Assembly (NCBI GenBank): GCA_947646735.1
Contig: CANTFK010000180.1
Span: 62,001-126,000 of the forward strand
Origin: Peronospora farinosa
Lineage: Eukaryota; Oomycota; Peronosporomycetes; Peronosporales; Peronosporaceae
Direction: 5' to 3'
DNA: 64,000 nucleotides
Shown: piece by piece, positions 1-10,104 of the stretch
Numbering within the stretch: position 1 is the first letter of the stretch
Layout: each line of letters opens with the position of its first letter
Translations under genes and position numbers: made by a program
The notes under the pieces: model-generated
The model's database searches: none
Told to the model about the DNA's origin: nothing
The model's input: the letters and a program-made list of their open reading frames with translations, nothing else

Positions 1-6
1 TCGCCT

Positions 7-2676
7 GTGATTGTGGTGTATGCCAGTAAGTGGGCCATATCAGCAGCGTTACTTCAAGAACACGATGGAATCTATTGGCCTGTCACTTTCTCTAGTCGCA
101 CGCTGAAGCCTAACGAGATTAATTACGGGATGGTGGAGAAAGAGGTATTAGCTCTCCTCCGGATTCTGGATATCTGTTACACTATGCTGGTCTCACGAAC
201 GATCACAGTGCTTACGAGGCATTCGACGCTGGCTTGGTTATTGCAATCTTCTGGCCTTAACGGGAGGTTAGGAAGATGGGCTGCTCTCCTATCAAATTGG
301 ACATTAGAGATCCGTCGGAGTGAGAAAGGCGAAGACGAGATATTGGGTACCCTAGCTGCGAGTATAACTCCCCGTGAAGAAGTGGACGAGATGTTGATCG
401 CAATCGCCCCGCGTAAGCAGCCTCGGCAAACAATCAGTATGCCACCACCCACGGTTGAAGCAGGTGAAGATCTGTTGGTAGTTAGTTTCGATGGGTCAGC
501 TAGAGTGAAAAGGAAGGGCGGGGCATATAGCGCGATCGTGTGGAAATTACCTGAATGGACGATCGTGGCTGCCGCTTCTGAATTTGCTACTAATTTGACG
601 GTGAATGAAGCGGAATATCGAGGATTAATTCTCAGCTTGGATCTGCTTGCAGATCAGACCAGGGGACGTGTAATCATTTGCGGTGACTCGAATTTGGTGA
701 TCAGGCAAATGCGTGGAGAGATCGACTGTAAAGCACCGGGTCTACAATTGCTGCGTCATAAAGCTATGGAGAAACTCCGATCGTGGCCAAACCACGAATT
801 GTTACACATGAAGCGGGACTGGAATCAAAGTGCCGATCGACTAGCAAGTGAAGCTCTACAGCGAGAAAAGGGTACAATTGTAATTTCGGATCAAGATCGT
901 CAAGACTTGGTTACTCTAAATCGGTTGGACGAGCTGTTGATCCCAAGCCAGGTCGATCAGGTAGTCAAAGTGGCTGCGATCACTCGATCAGCTGTGAGAA
1001 GACGTTGTCAGCCAGAAATTTGGCAGGAAGAAATCGTGCAGCAAATGCGGGTCGATCGCATAAGACAAGCTCAAGACGAAGAATGTTGGATATCTAACTT
1101 GAAGACATATTTGGTCGGGGATGTTGCGACGCTAACAGCGGACGAAGCGAAGAGCTGCGCCCGGATCGCATCCGATTACGAAGTGGACCTAAGTGGACTA
1201 TTATTTTTCTGCCATGGAGCGAACGCAAAATCTGAAGATCGTAACGAGTTGGTTCGCTTGGTAATTCCGGAGTTATTGCAGCAGGATGTTTTACATCATT
1301 ACCATACGAGTCTGGAAGGTGGTCACCAAGGGATTGGTCGAACCTACCAACGGATCAAAATGAATTTCCACTGGCGAGGGTTGTACCGCAGTGTGCAGCG
1401 ATATGTAGGCGAATGTGTGGATTGTGAAACAGGCAAGGGGCGGCCATCTGATCATGGAGGATCACCAGGAAATTTACAGGCGACTTATCCGTTTCAAATT
1501 TTGGCTATGGATCATATTCCGTCACTACCGCGATCTTTCAAAGGAAATACGGAGTTGTTACTATGGGTTGATCTGTTTTCAGGCTATGTGATCGCAAAGG
1601 CCAGTTCGTCCCGGACTGCACAGACGATCGCAGAAAACTACGAAGAGTGTGTTTTCCGACGGTTTGGTGCAAGTGAGGCGATACGCCACGATCGAGAGCC
1701 AGGATTCATGTCTGACTTCTTTCGTGCGTTTAATCGGATCGCGGGGCAGAAACAACGAGCTACCATGGCATATAGACCACAAGCAAATGGCACGGCAGAG
1801 CGCATGGTCCAAACGTTGACACGATCAATCAAGATGTATGTAACGGATGAGAACCAGAAAGACTGGGACGAGTATGCAGAAAGGCTGACTTTCGCGATCA
1901 ATACTGCCCAAGATCGTGTCCGTGGAGATACCCCGTTTTATCTGATTCACGGTTGGGACCCGCGATCGACCTTGGAGGCGGCCCTACCGTTAGGGAGCAC
2001 CAAAGCGCGTGATCGTGATCCACGGCGATGGCGATACGGCATACAACGCCACTATCAACGGGCAAGATCGGCAGTGAACGACCGGTTGAAACTTGCGATA
2101 CAAGACCGATCTGATCGACATAATGCAGATCACGATCGTTTTGAGGTGGATCGTGGATCACAGGTGTGGCTCTATCTGGATCGCGTCAAAGAAGGATATG
2201 CTCGGAAGTTAGCCCATATGTGGCACGGACCGTTTCGGGTAGCCGATAAATGTGGCGATCACGCAGTACGATTGGAGATCGCGGGTACGCCATACAGGCT
2301 ATTCCCGGTGGTCCATGTGTCTAAGTTGAAACAAGTTAGAGTGTTCCCAGAACGCCCTACAAATTTGTTGAATGTGGATGAAGCAGATCGAGTGGATTTT
2401 GATGAAGCGTTACTGCCGGAAGACAGCTGGAATGGTGAGCTAGAGGAAGGTGAATACGAAGTGGAAAAAATCGTGGATGTGCGATCGGGTCGAAGAACGC
2501 GCTATGGTCGGGTGCATCGCCAGCTTTTAGTGAAGTGGAAGGGTTATAACGATCCTGAATGGGTGGATGAAGCAGATTTGAATTGTGGTGCTTTGTTGCA
2601 AGAGTTCGATCGCGATCGAGCTAGCCGAAATCGTTTTGAGGTGATGCAATCGCACGAGGAGGAGTCTCGTGGTTAA
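7..2676 (+). CDS. Ty3/gypsy Pol C-terminal part: degenerate RNase H, second RNase H, integrase, chromodomain (partial)
   Basis: The enzyme would copy and integrate the retroelement. The open frame runs from the window edge, so the first Met is not the true start. Residues 1-110 resemble the Ty3 RT-attached RNase H but lack its acidic residues: YAS replaces the usual DAS, and LTRHSTL replaces the TDH motif. A second RNase H covers about 158-285 with D162, E203, D227 and D277. The integrase HHCC zinc finger follows (H430/H431 to the CVDC near 475). The integrase core has D502, D562 and E598, with exact D(35)E spacing. A chromodomain (about 817-860, with LLVKWKGY and PEW) places it among chromoviruses. 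No stop or frameshift interrupts these 889 codons. Confidence 0.88.
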   Translation: MIVVYASKWAISAALLQEHDGIYWPVTFSSRTLKPNEINYGMVEKEVLALLRILDICYTMLVSRTITVLTRHSTLAWLLQSSGLNGRLGRWAALLSNWTLEIRRSEKGEDEILGTLAASITPREEVDEMLIAIAPRKQPRQTISMPPPTVEAGEDLLVVSFDGSARVKRKGGAYSAIVWKLPEWTIVAAASEFATNLTVNEAEYRGLILSLDLLADQTRGRVIICGDSNLVIRQMRGEIDCKAPGLQLLRHKAMEKLRSWPNHELLHMKRDWNQSADRLASEALQREKGTIVISDQDRQDLVTLNRLDELLIPSQVDQVVKVAAITRSAVRRRCQPEIWQEEIVQQMRVDRIRQAQDEECWISNLKTYLVGDVATLTADEAKSCARIASDYEVDLSGLLFFCHGANAKSEDRNELVRLVIPELLQQDVLHHYHTSLEGGHQGIGRTYQRIKMNFHWRGLYRSVQRYVGECVDCETGKGRPSDHGGSPGNLQATYPFQILAMDHIPSLPRSFKGNTELLLWVDLFSGYVIAKASSSRTAQTIAENYEECVFRRFGASEAIRHDREPGFMSDFFRAFNRIAGQKQRATMAYRPQANGTAERMVQTLTRSIKMYVTDENQKDWDEYAERLTFAINTAQDRVRGDTPFYLIHGWDPRSTLEAALPLGSTKARDRDPRRWRYGIQRHYQRARSAVNDRLKLAIQDRSDRHNADHDRFEVDRGSQVWLYLDRVKEGYARKLAHMWHGPFRVADKCGDHAVRLEIAGTPYRLFPVVHVSKLKQVRVFPERPTNLLNVDEADRVDFDEALLPEDSWNGELEEGEYEVEKIVDVRSGRRTRYGRVHRQLLVKWKGYNDPEWVDEADLNCGALLQEFDRDRASRNRFEVMQSHEEESRG

Positions 2677-2896
2677 GGACGATCGGATTGTTGGAGTGGT
2701 GAAAATATGTAAGAGGGTTACATATGTAGGTGGAAGGGATTATATGTGGAGTGAGTATAGTGGTCACGAAATCAAAGATGGAGAAAGGGGATCACTATGA
2801 AGAGAAAAAGAAAGAAGAAGAGGAGGATTTTGAACGCGATCAACGGAACAAGGTGAAAACTATATGAAGATCGCGTTAATGTTATGGATCAAAAAG

Positions 2897-5173
2897 TTAC
2901 TCGCGATTCACAAACTTACCAACCAAGCGAGGGATCGAATAACCGGGATGGTCGGTCATGGAAGGACGATACTGGTCCCTCCACGGCTCTTTCACAGTAC
3001 TTATGGATAATGCGGTGATCAGATTGGGTATGTTGGTCTGGTTCGTGGGCAAACCAGGATACCATATCCTGACCTCGTTAAGACGAGGGAAATGAAGGAA
3101 AATCGGGTCCAGTAAAATGTCCAGATCACACAGACCATCGATCATGCCTTGAAGAATCATGCCAAGCACTTTTTTCCACATGGGACCTGATCGTGATCGC
3201 CGTTGTTTTCTCTCTTGAGCCAATGTGGCCAAGGCAGGATCGGATCGACGATGTTGGGTCGATATCGGCAGAAAATGTGTCGCCTCCCAGAGTGCCTGGC
3301 AATGACGGACTTTGAAATCGTTATACAAGCGTACCAATTCTTGGAACCATCCAGTACACTCGAAAGAGATCGGATCGACCAGTTGTTCATACAGCAGCCA
3401 GGGCTGGCGAGCGTATAATTGGTCGATTTGAGAGGAGGTGATCAACCCGGATGACCACTCGGAATCACTAGGTTTCGGGAGTTTTCCAGAGGGAGCGGGG
3501 AATATGTAACCCCTCGGCTTCGAATAATGGTGGAAGAGTGTATCCAGCTCCAATTCAGAAACGCACAACAAGCTGATTCTGCGAGCGGACCAAGGAAGCG
3601 TATCGGATGACGCTCGAGGGACCCGATCACGATAACCTGGAATCCAGAGATCACGAGAGATTGTGGTGTTGGGGAGATCCGAGAATTCCTCCGCGGTCAT
3701 CAATTGATTGCAGTGAATCCGAGGTTCGCTGTCGATACTGAGGCTACCCTCAGATTCACTGGAGGGTTCGCCAAATAAATCTGTCATCGACACTCGTGTC
3801 GGAGTTTCATGAGGAGACGTAACTGGACTGGGTGAGTCCACCACGATCGGTGAAGAAGGTGGAAATACCGGAGACCGAGCCACAGTGCGTCGTCGAGAAG
3901 CCGATCGAGAAGAGGATAACGCAGCCAGCAGAGAGTCGTCCGTCTGATCGGAACCATACCCAAAAGGATCTTCTTCACTCGCATCTGTAGAAGATGAAGG
4001 AGAATTTCGGGGGGGGGGTTCTGGGGTTGGTGACCCAGAAAGATCGGGGGAATTTGATCCTGATCTGGGCGAATGCGATCTCGATCTCGAATTGTCTGGA
4101 CCGGATCGTGTTGAAGCTATGGAATTTTCAAGGCTTGATCGGGCCGAGGTTGGGGAATGGTTGGGACTTGAATCATGGAGACTTGGGGACGTAGATGTTC
4201 TTCGAATACGCTTGAGCACGGGCTGATCCGAGTCAGAAATTTTCCGCTGGCGCTTGTTCCGTTGTGAAGATACTTCACTAGAAGCAGCGGCTGGTGACGA
4301 TGTTGAAGGCGGCGACCCGGTTTGATGTAATATACCAGACAAACGAGCGAAGAGAGAGTTCCGATCCTTAACTTCCTGCGCAAGTTGATCGCGCTCAATC
4401 CGGATCGCGTCAAGCTGAAGTCGGGTATCATGGAGTTGCTGTTGGGATTGGATGTAGCGAGACTTAAATTGGCTCTCGGAATTTTTGGCTTGAGCAGCCT
4501 GTTCATTGGCCGACTTGGCGGAATCAAGCGCAGCTGCCAGCTTGTTCTGGACGGCAGCCAGCTGAAATTGAAAACGCTCCTCGGCCTTGTGGCGAGCTGC
4601 GGTGGCGTCGAGTAGAGAGGAACGCAGATCCGCGATCTCCATCTCCAGCTGGCCGATCTGTTCCAATTCTTGGCGATACTCCTCTGCCGATCGAGTCGCA
4701 ATTTGCAATTCGCAGCACAAGGAATTATACTTGTATGACACGAATTTCGCGAAACTTCCAGCCAATTCACGATCAGCTTGAATCTCGCGTTCCAAACGAG
4801 CGCAGCGAGTTTCTTGGGAGTGCAATGCATCGTAAAGTGCTTCGTAATTGTCCAATACGTCCTGCTGGGTGTCCAAGCAGTCGTAGAGTTGGTCAATTTG
4901 GGCCTTCAGAGCAGCCCGATCCATGGTCGGAATGGCCCTCGCCCGACCACCAGGAAAACTTGCAAGCGATCGTGGAGTGGGTGCGATCGACGGTTGGTGG
5001 GAATTCGTGATCCGGTTCGATGGAGCAGAAGCTTGACGTTGGAATGTCGACATGTTGAGAACGGGAATTTGAGCGAAGGAATAGAATATGCACGGATACA
5101 CCAGCACTGTATGCCGGTTATCAGCGCAGGGGACGGCTGTGGTGAAGTCGATCAAGAAAAATTTGATCGACAA
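2897..5173 (-). CDS. Antisense ORF between pol and 3' LTR; coiled-coil/Ser-rich protein of unknown function
   Basis: This 758-codon uninterrupted ORF runs opposite to pol and fills the space between the pol stop (2676) and the LTR (5193). Its first ATG is 20 bp inside the LTR; in-frame Met41 and Met84 are alternative starts. About residues 84-290 form a long heptad-like coiled coil rich in Q, L, A and E. Residues about 300-490 are low-complexity S/P/R with many SP and RS pairs. The C-terminal 250 residues look globular, with several Trp-containing stretches. I recognise no enzyme or gag motif. The long open frame suggests selection or recent activity. It could be an element-encoded accessory protein or a captured host gene. 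Antisense ORFs in elements 2 and A occupy the same position. Confidence 0.6.
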   Translation of the reverse strand: MSIKFFLIDFTTAVPCADNRHTVLVYPCIFYSFAQIPVLNMSTFQRQASAPSNRITNSHQPSIAPTPRSLASFPGGRARAIPTMDRAALKAQIDQLYDCLDTQQDVLDNYEALYDALHSQETRCARLEREIQADRELAGSFAKFVSYKYNSLCCELQIATRSAEEYRQELEQIGQLEMEIADLRSSLLDATAARHKAEERFQFQLAAVQNKLAAALDSAKSANEQAAQAKNSESQFKSRYIQSQQQLHDTRLQLDAIRIERDQLAQEVKDRNSLFARLSGILHQTGSPPSTSSPAAASSEVSSQRNKRQRKISDSDQPVLKRIRRTSTSPSLHDSSPNHSPTSARSSLENSIASTRSGPDNSRSRSHSPRSGSNSPDLSGSPTPEPPPRNSPSSSTDASEEDPFGYGSDQTDDSLLAALSSSRSASRRRTVARSPVFPPSSPIVVDSPSPVTSPHETPTRVSMTDLFGEPSSESEGSLSIDSEPRIHCNQLMTAEEFSDLPNTTISRDLWIPGYRDRVPRASSDTLPWSARRISLLCVSELELDTLFHHYSKPRGYIFPAPSGKLPKPSDSEWSSGLITSSQIDQLYARQPWLLYEQLVDPISFECTGWFQELVRLYNDFKVRHCQALWEATHFLPISTQHRRSDPALATLAQERKQRRSRSGPMWKKVLGMILQGMIDGLCDLDILLDPIFLHFPRLNEVRIWYPGLPTNQTNIPNLITALSISTVKEPWRDQYRPSMTDHPGYSIPRLVGKFVNRE

Positions 5174-5192
5174 TATCGAAAGTGATTATAAT

Positions 5193-6638
5193 GTGGACCA
5201 CTTACACGGCGGAAGTCATATCCTATGGATTATACTTGGCTATTGTATGGGAGCGATCAAGATCTATCGATGAATGATCGCATAGTTTATACTTGGCTAT
5301 TGTATTGGAATGATAGCTTATCTGGATCGATCATGTGATGGCCACGGTTGGCCGAGGAGTACGCGGCGGTGATGACGATCAGGGTGGGAGATCGCTCGAT
5401 CGCAATCGTCGATCGTGATCAGCAAGGGTGATCGTCGATCGTGATCAACAAGTGTGATCGACGATCGTGTGGGCGACGTGTCGCGGTCGCGATCGTGACA
5501 AGTGTGATCGACGATCGTAACCTCGATCTAGAAAGCCGATCGCGAGATGTAACTGGTTACAGATCGATCGTAACCTCGATCGACGGATCAAGATCGCGAT
5601 GGATCGACGATCGTGATCGGCAAGTGTGATCGGCGCCTCGTCGGCGCCGGTTATTTATCGATCGACTCATCCGGATCAACGCGATCGACGATCGTGATCG
5701 ACAAGTGTGATCGCGTCGTTGGGGCGGACAAGTGTGATCGACGATCGTAACCTCGATCAGAAGCGATCGCGAGATGTAACTGGTTACAATCGTCGTAACC
5801 TGATCGATCCGCGGATCGACGATCGTGATCGGCAAGTGTGATCGACGATCGTGATACAAGTGTGATCGACGATCGTAACCTCGATCTAGAAAGCCGATCG
5901 CGAGATGTAACTGGTTACAGATCGATCGTAACCTCGATCGACGGATCAAGATCGCGATGGTATCCGAAGTGGACCACATACCGAGATCTGATTTTCCTGA
6001 AAGAGACGACACGCGGCAGTAGGTACTGTCATACAGATAGGCATAATCGTAGGATTTGGTATTTCATTGGTTAACATTAAACAGAGTTTCTTTTACTTCT
6101 AAGCACGCACGCAGACTTCTCTTCCGGGCGGATAACTTTGGCCCCCGACGATCAAGAGCTTCTGCTACGCTAAGACAAGTGATATCCCTGGATTGTTTGG
6201 CCAGGGATTACAAGAACTCTCAACCCAAGCAAAACCCCCCTGCGATCGGACGCAGTATACAACGTAAAGGACAAGGCACAAGATCGAGACGGCTCAAGTG
6301 GTCAGAAGATCAAGTGAAATCAAGTGGATCAAGTATCTACATTTGGATAAGGCGGTCTCAAGGCAGACCAGGGTGACTCATAGAGCACCCCCCATACAAC
6401 TTTCGATCGCGTGAGGATTTTCCACGTGATCGACCCCCCGACCAATCCCCAACCCTGGTCAAGTTCAGCATCGACTCAAGTCCACCGAGAAGAGTGCAGC
6501 CCGCCCTACCGACGGGTACACAAGGTGAGGAAGGAAAGTTACACGGATACGGGGTACCCCCTCCGTTAGTCGGTCGTCTGGGCGCCAGTGGAGAGTCGGG
6601 ATCACATCAGAAATTTTGTGATCGCCACTCCACCACAT
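5193..6638 (+). repeat. 3' LTR of element 1 (proposed boundaries)
   Basis: The proposed LTR begins TGTGGACCACTT and ends CCACTCCACCACA. The right end is well supported because the same tail recurs in other LTR copies of the window (18736-18993, 39136-40193, and inverted at 29261-30449 and 33591). These share a U5-like block with a GGGTACACAAGGTG core. The left end is inferred only from a TGTGG start just upstream of the antisense ORF. The LTR contains the GATC-rich array, two copies of a TATACTTGGCTATTGTAT motif near 5228 and 5287, and an unstructured 5960-6500 segment. Confidence 0.5.
5380..5960. repeat. GATC-saturated repeat array inside the LTR
   Basis: I counted 50 GATC tetramers in about 580 bp, against roughly 2 expected by chance. 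Many sit within CGATCG palindromes or in the phrase AAGTGTGATCGACGATCGT. Two 105-bp direct repeats, identical by eye, lie at 5498-5602 and 5856-5960. A degenerate third copy lies at about 5728-5820 and differs mainly by small deletions within GATC-containing words. GATC is palindromic, so the array is nearly strand-symmetric. It is non-coding. Its role is unknown; protein binding, adenine methylation or simple tandem expansion are all possible. Confidence 0.85.
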
Positions 6639-8535
6639 CAGTTTCGATGGACTTCATCTTCGGTTGCGCCCGATAGTCAAGGTCGTGCGGGTATCCTGAT
6701 TTTGTTGACAGATTAGCAAGATGACACATCTCGTGCCTGTTTACGCTAAGGTCACCTCGGCAGAGACCGCGGCGCACTTCATCGACGCGGTGTTCCTTCA
6801 TCATGGCCTTCCAGAAAACATTGTTTCGGACCGTGATCCGCGATTTACGTCCGCAATTTGGACGTCACTGTTCGATCTCCTCGGGACAAAATTGTTAATG
6901 TCGACTGGCCCATCCGACAACGGATGGGCAGACCGAGCGCGTGAACCGAGTCCTCGAAGATGTTCTTCGGAGTTATGCTACGTCATTTACAAGTTGGAGT
7001 GCATTTTTACCACTCGCTGAGTTCGCACTCAACAACGCCGTACACGCGTCAACAGGGTTAACGCCATTTTTTGTGAATTCGGCTCGTCACCCTCGTGTTC
7101 CTACTGTCCTGGCCGTGGGGCGACCCACAACACCTAGTGTCTCCACTCTGGGGGGGATAAAGGTGATAAACAAGGATCGAGTGCAGCTCACGGTATTTTG
7201 AGCGCGAATGCAGTAACTCGATCGAAGGCAAAGACGGCTACTTTGACGCCACCTGACGTGGCGTCCCCATTTTCTCGATGGACTGCGCAGACATTGATTG
7301 ACCCGTCTTCGGGTAAACGTTCACCTACTGCCAACTACGCGCCGATTGAATCGGCGCGAACAATTGATGACATGGCTGTGTCGGAATTTATACTCCAACG
7401 TCAAGCCATCACCAGGTTTGTACGCGACGCACTACAAACTGCTGTAGACCTACAGGAGGAGAACGCTGACAAACATGGCAGAAAGAACATGAGCAAGTTT
7501 GAGAAAGGTGACCGTGTATTATTATCGACGGAAGGTTTAAGGGATTCAGCGGTCACTAACCTGGGCGCGAGAAAACTCGCGCCACGCTTCATCGGTCCAT
7601 TTAAGGTTCTGAAGGCATTCGGCGACGCTTATACACTCGACGTTCTCTCTTCAATGCGACTCCACCCGACATTCTATGTCGGGCGGCTGAAGAAATATCG
7701 TCAGGCTACACTTCACGGCTTGGCTCCGATGCCGGCTTCAGGGGTCCGTAAGTCGAACGGTCTTCCCGTCGTGCTCGACGCGCCGATGACAGGGGGCGGG
7801 GCCTCGATCCCGTCTGAACCTGACCAAGAACCTGGCGCTCCAGAACCCTTATCCGTTCGAGCAGTTCACGGTTCGACTGCCGGATCTCACTCGAAGTCTT
7901 CTCCGCCTGGGCAGCACGTTCACTGGCAGCCTCAGCCTCCAGCCGAGCATCGGCAGCTATATTCACGGCCTGATCAACATCGTCCTGGGCAACCAGGACG
8001 CCAGCATTACCATCGCGAGGTCCCTTCTCCGCTTGTTGATGCGGAGGGACAGGTGCGCTGGATTGTAGACCGCATTGTGGGTCACGAAGACCCTCCACAA
8101 TCAGCACTGCTGTCGGCACATGAGAAGCGCGCGATTCCATCCGCGCGCAGGTACCGAGTACGTTGGATTGGATTCCCTCCCGAGCAGGATACATGGGAAC
8201 CACGTTCCTCACTCCTTCGTGACGTTCCAGATGTGGTTCTGTCGTATGAAGCCACGAAGTCGGGCTATACCAAGGCGGGCGAGCACGCGAACGCTCTCGT
8301 GACAAACGAAAGCGGTAAGAAGATCTACGTCGTCGAGATTGAGAACAATGACGAGAACGAGATTGAGAACGATGCCGTGAAACAGAACGTCGTGGTGAAT
8401 ACACATCACGATTGCGAGGCGAGAATCGCGAAGCAGGACGGACAAGCGAAAGTTTCGCTGCCCTGCGCTGATGATTCCGCGGAGATTGACTCCGCTGTCG
8501 CGAGTGGTGCTGCCATCAAGGCGCACCACGAATAA
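6639..8535 (+). pseudogene. Ty3/gypsy integrase-chromodomain remnant (element 2)
   Basis: The fragment starts abruptly inside the integrase core at SMDFIFG, directly after the element 1 LTR. It reads through DRDPRFTS, then shifts frame near 6925, where a DNGWAD-type reading gives way to an ERVNRVLEDVL reading in the next frame. A second interruption comes near 7200. The long final frame (7198-8535) holds the integrase C-terminal domain (LRLHPTFYVGRLKKY), a proline-rich linker and a chromodomain (YRVRWIGFPPEQDTWEP, about 8150-8205). An in-frame stop also lies near 6676. RT and gag are missing, so this copy cannot encode a working Pol. Confidence 0.85.
7706..8404 (-). other. Antisense coiled-coil ORF overlapping the element 2 Pol linker
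   Basis: The 232-codon ORF is antisense to the linker between integrase and chromodomain. Its central part (DDVDQA to RQVL) is a clear heptad-type coiled coil rich in A, E and R. The first 40 residues are Arg/Ser-rich, as expected for a reverse reading of an acidic chromodomain region. The tail is R/S/P-rich. A segment with ERAAQAEKTSS resembles the EQAAQAKNSES stretch in the element 1 antisense protein. It may be a downstream exon of the antisense gene at 8516-9139, or only a compositional shadow of Pol; I cannot decide. Confidence 0.3.
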
Positions 8536-9139
8536 ATGCGCTTCTCCGATCGCTCAGACTTCGCATAAAGTTTGCAATCCAACTTCGTTTGCGTTCGCTG
8601 AGTGGACACTCAGCGATGTGTCGTCGCCATTCGTCATGAGTTGGGCGTGGAGTCGAGTCACAAGACTGGCATCCTTCATTGACATGAACGAAGCAGAGGC
8701 GGTCCTCATTCCAAGCATCCTCACACACCCTTTCGCGTAGCGCGCCGATGAAGCGATCGGCGCGAAGCTCCTCTCGATTGGTGAGCCATAATTGGAAACT
8801 GCTACCATCCTCGAGGATCCGATTACAACGTTTGATGAAGGCACACCAAGAACGTTCCAGGGCTTCATACTCGATTCCATCAAGGCCCTTTCCGCGCAGT
8901 TTTCGTAATCGGCGGAAGTAGTCCCGCATCGTGTCCAGCAAGTCCGGAGCGTGAGCTCCGGACAAGTCGTACAGTGACCAAGGTATGAGTTGCCGCGCCA
9001 AGATGCTGGTTGTTGCACTCCCGCTGATGTTTCTTGGGCGTCCTGCTGGATTGGGTTCTGGGTCTCCGGACATTGCTTGTTCGTTTGTGGGCGAAGGGTT
9101 TTCGACAGTTGAGCACTCACGGTTGGTGAGTGCTGTCAT
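8516..9139 (-). CDS. Antisense ORF next to the 3' LTR of element 2, unknown function
   Basis: The 207-codon ORF starts 14 bp inside the LTR (9153) and runs towards pol, overlapping the pol stop by 20 bp. The N-terminal 45 residues are polar and disordered (PEPNPAGRP). About residues 55-200 look helical and globular, with regular W, L and R spacing and four or five Cys/His residues near HVNEGCQSC and HIAECPLSE, which could bind metal but match no family I know. Shorter overlapping antisense frames are shadows. Its placement mirrors the antisense ORFs of elements 1 and A, which makes it more interesting than its size suggests. Confidence 0.5.
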   Translation of the reverse strand: MTALTNRECSTVENPSPTNEQAMSGDPEPNPAGRPRNISGSATTSILARQLIPWSLYDLSGAHAPDLLDTMRDYFRRLRKLRGKGLDGIEYEALERSWCAFIKRCNRILEDGSSFQLWLTNREELRADRFIGALRERVCEDAWNEDRLCFVHVNEGCQSCDSTPRPTHDEWRRHIAECPLSERKRSWIANFMRSLSDRRSAFIRGAP

Positions 9140-9152
9140 GAGAAGAGGGTGA

Positions 9153-9960
9153 TGTAATGGGCTACATTACACACATAGTTAACACAAATAAACAATTACA
9201 TGTGTAGACAGGTGCTGGGCCCGAATAGCGGGCACAGCGTGGCAATTTATTATTGGTTTATTATTGGGACCTAAAGTCCCAATATGGACCAATGATAAAT
9301 CAACCTGAAATTGTGTGGTTCCCGAAAGGCGGGAACACTGTCGTATTTATTACGACCAAATCTTCGTAATTAGTACGAATTAAAACCAAAATATAAAATC
9401 AGAGTTAAATTTACTTAATACCTAATACTTGGGCTTGAGTCTACCTCAAGCGCGCGTGTAAGCTAGTGACGGTACGTTTTAGCCCCGTTACATATACTTT
9501 GTATGCTTTTTCTTGTAACCCTACACCTCTCTCAGAGGAGCGCCAAGTGTCGACTCTTGGAGGCAGAATTGGCTCCTTGGAACCTTTACTTTTCATAATC
9601 TTAGGCCTTCCGTGTACCATTTCTGAACGGTCGGGGCCCTAGGCTTGGGGTCCTGGGGTTCTGAGCTTAGAACCCTGGTACTTGTATCGGCTCTGCAATG
9701 TTGGTTTTTTTATACTTTTCATGAATTTGGGCCTTGTGCGATATTGTGAATATGCGAGGCCTTGTTGTTGTCATTCACTATCCTAAATTTCTCTTGCCAA
9801 CTGTCCATATATATATTGGTGCCCTGATTGACTTGACACTTCTCCACATTAACGTCTGAGTATTGTCAAGTTTTAATCCAACGACCTCTACGAGCTAACG
9901 ACCTCTACGAGCTTCTGAACTCAAGAGCGACGACCAATTTCTTTCTTAATCTTTCTTAAT
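9153..9960 (+). repeat. 3' LTR of element 2 (approximate right end)
   Basis: The LTR begins TGTAATGGGCTACATTACAC, itself an inverted repeat. Further short hairpins follow (9266-9286 with arms ATTGGGAC/GTCCCAAT, and others near 9325 and 9350), the same style as the LTR start of element A. A GCCAAGTGTCGACTCTTGGA block near 9543 has a diverged match near 34153. The right end is uncertain because no partner copy is visible. A short duplication (CGACCTCTACGAGCT, near 9888 and 9903) lies close to it. No gene is seen here; the FIT-family gene starts at 10105. Confidence 0.55.
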
Positions 9961-10104
9961 CGATGCTATCTCCCCAGCATTCAATATAACGGTTTAGGAC
10001 GAATTGAACGTGAATTTTTCTTATTAAAAATTGTTGCGTTTTCCTTTTGTGTATGACACACGATTCGATTTTAATGTTTGTAGTGTCACCTTCACAAAAT
10101 CAAC

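Larger units (their letters stand above)
1..6638 (+). mobile_element. Ty3/gypsy chromovirus, 3' portion (element 1)
   Basis: This is the 3' part of an LTR retrotransposon cut by the window edge. The order is pol end (RNase H, integrase, chromodomain), an antisense ORF, then a long LTR ending in CCACTCCACCACA at 6638. The pol frame is uninterrupted, so the copy is younger than most elements here. GATC is strongly over-represented throughout: by hand count about 50 sites in 1-2680 and about 50 in 5380-5960. The next element's integrase resumes directly at 6639, so this element appears inserted in, or fused to, element 2. The 5' end, gag and most of RT lie outside the window. Confidence 0.8.

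Noticed and set aside
4117..4896. 259-codon minus-strand ORF as a separate gene
   Set aside because: It lies wholly inside the 758-codon antisense ORF in another frame. Its Arg/Ser-rich, low-complexity reading is typical of a frame shadow.
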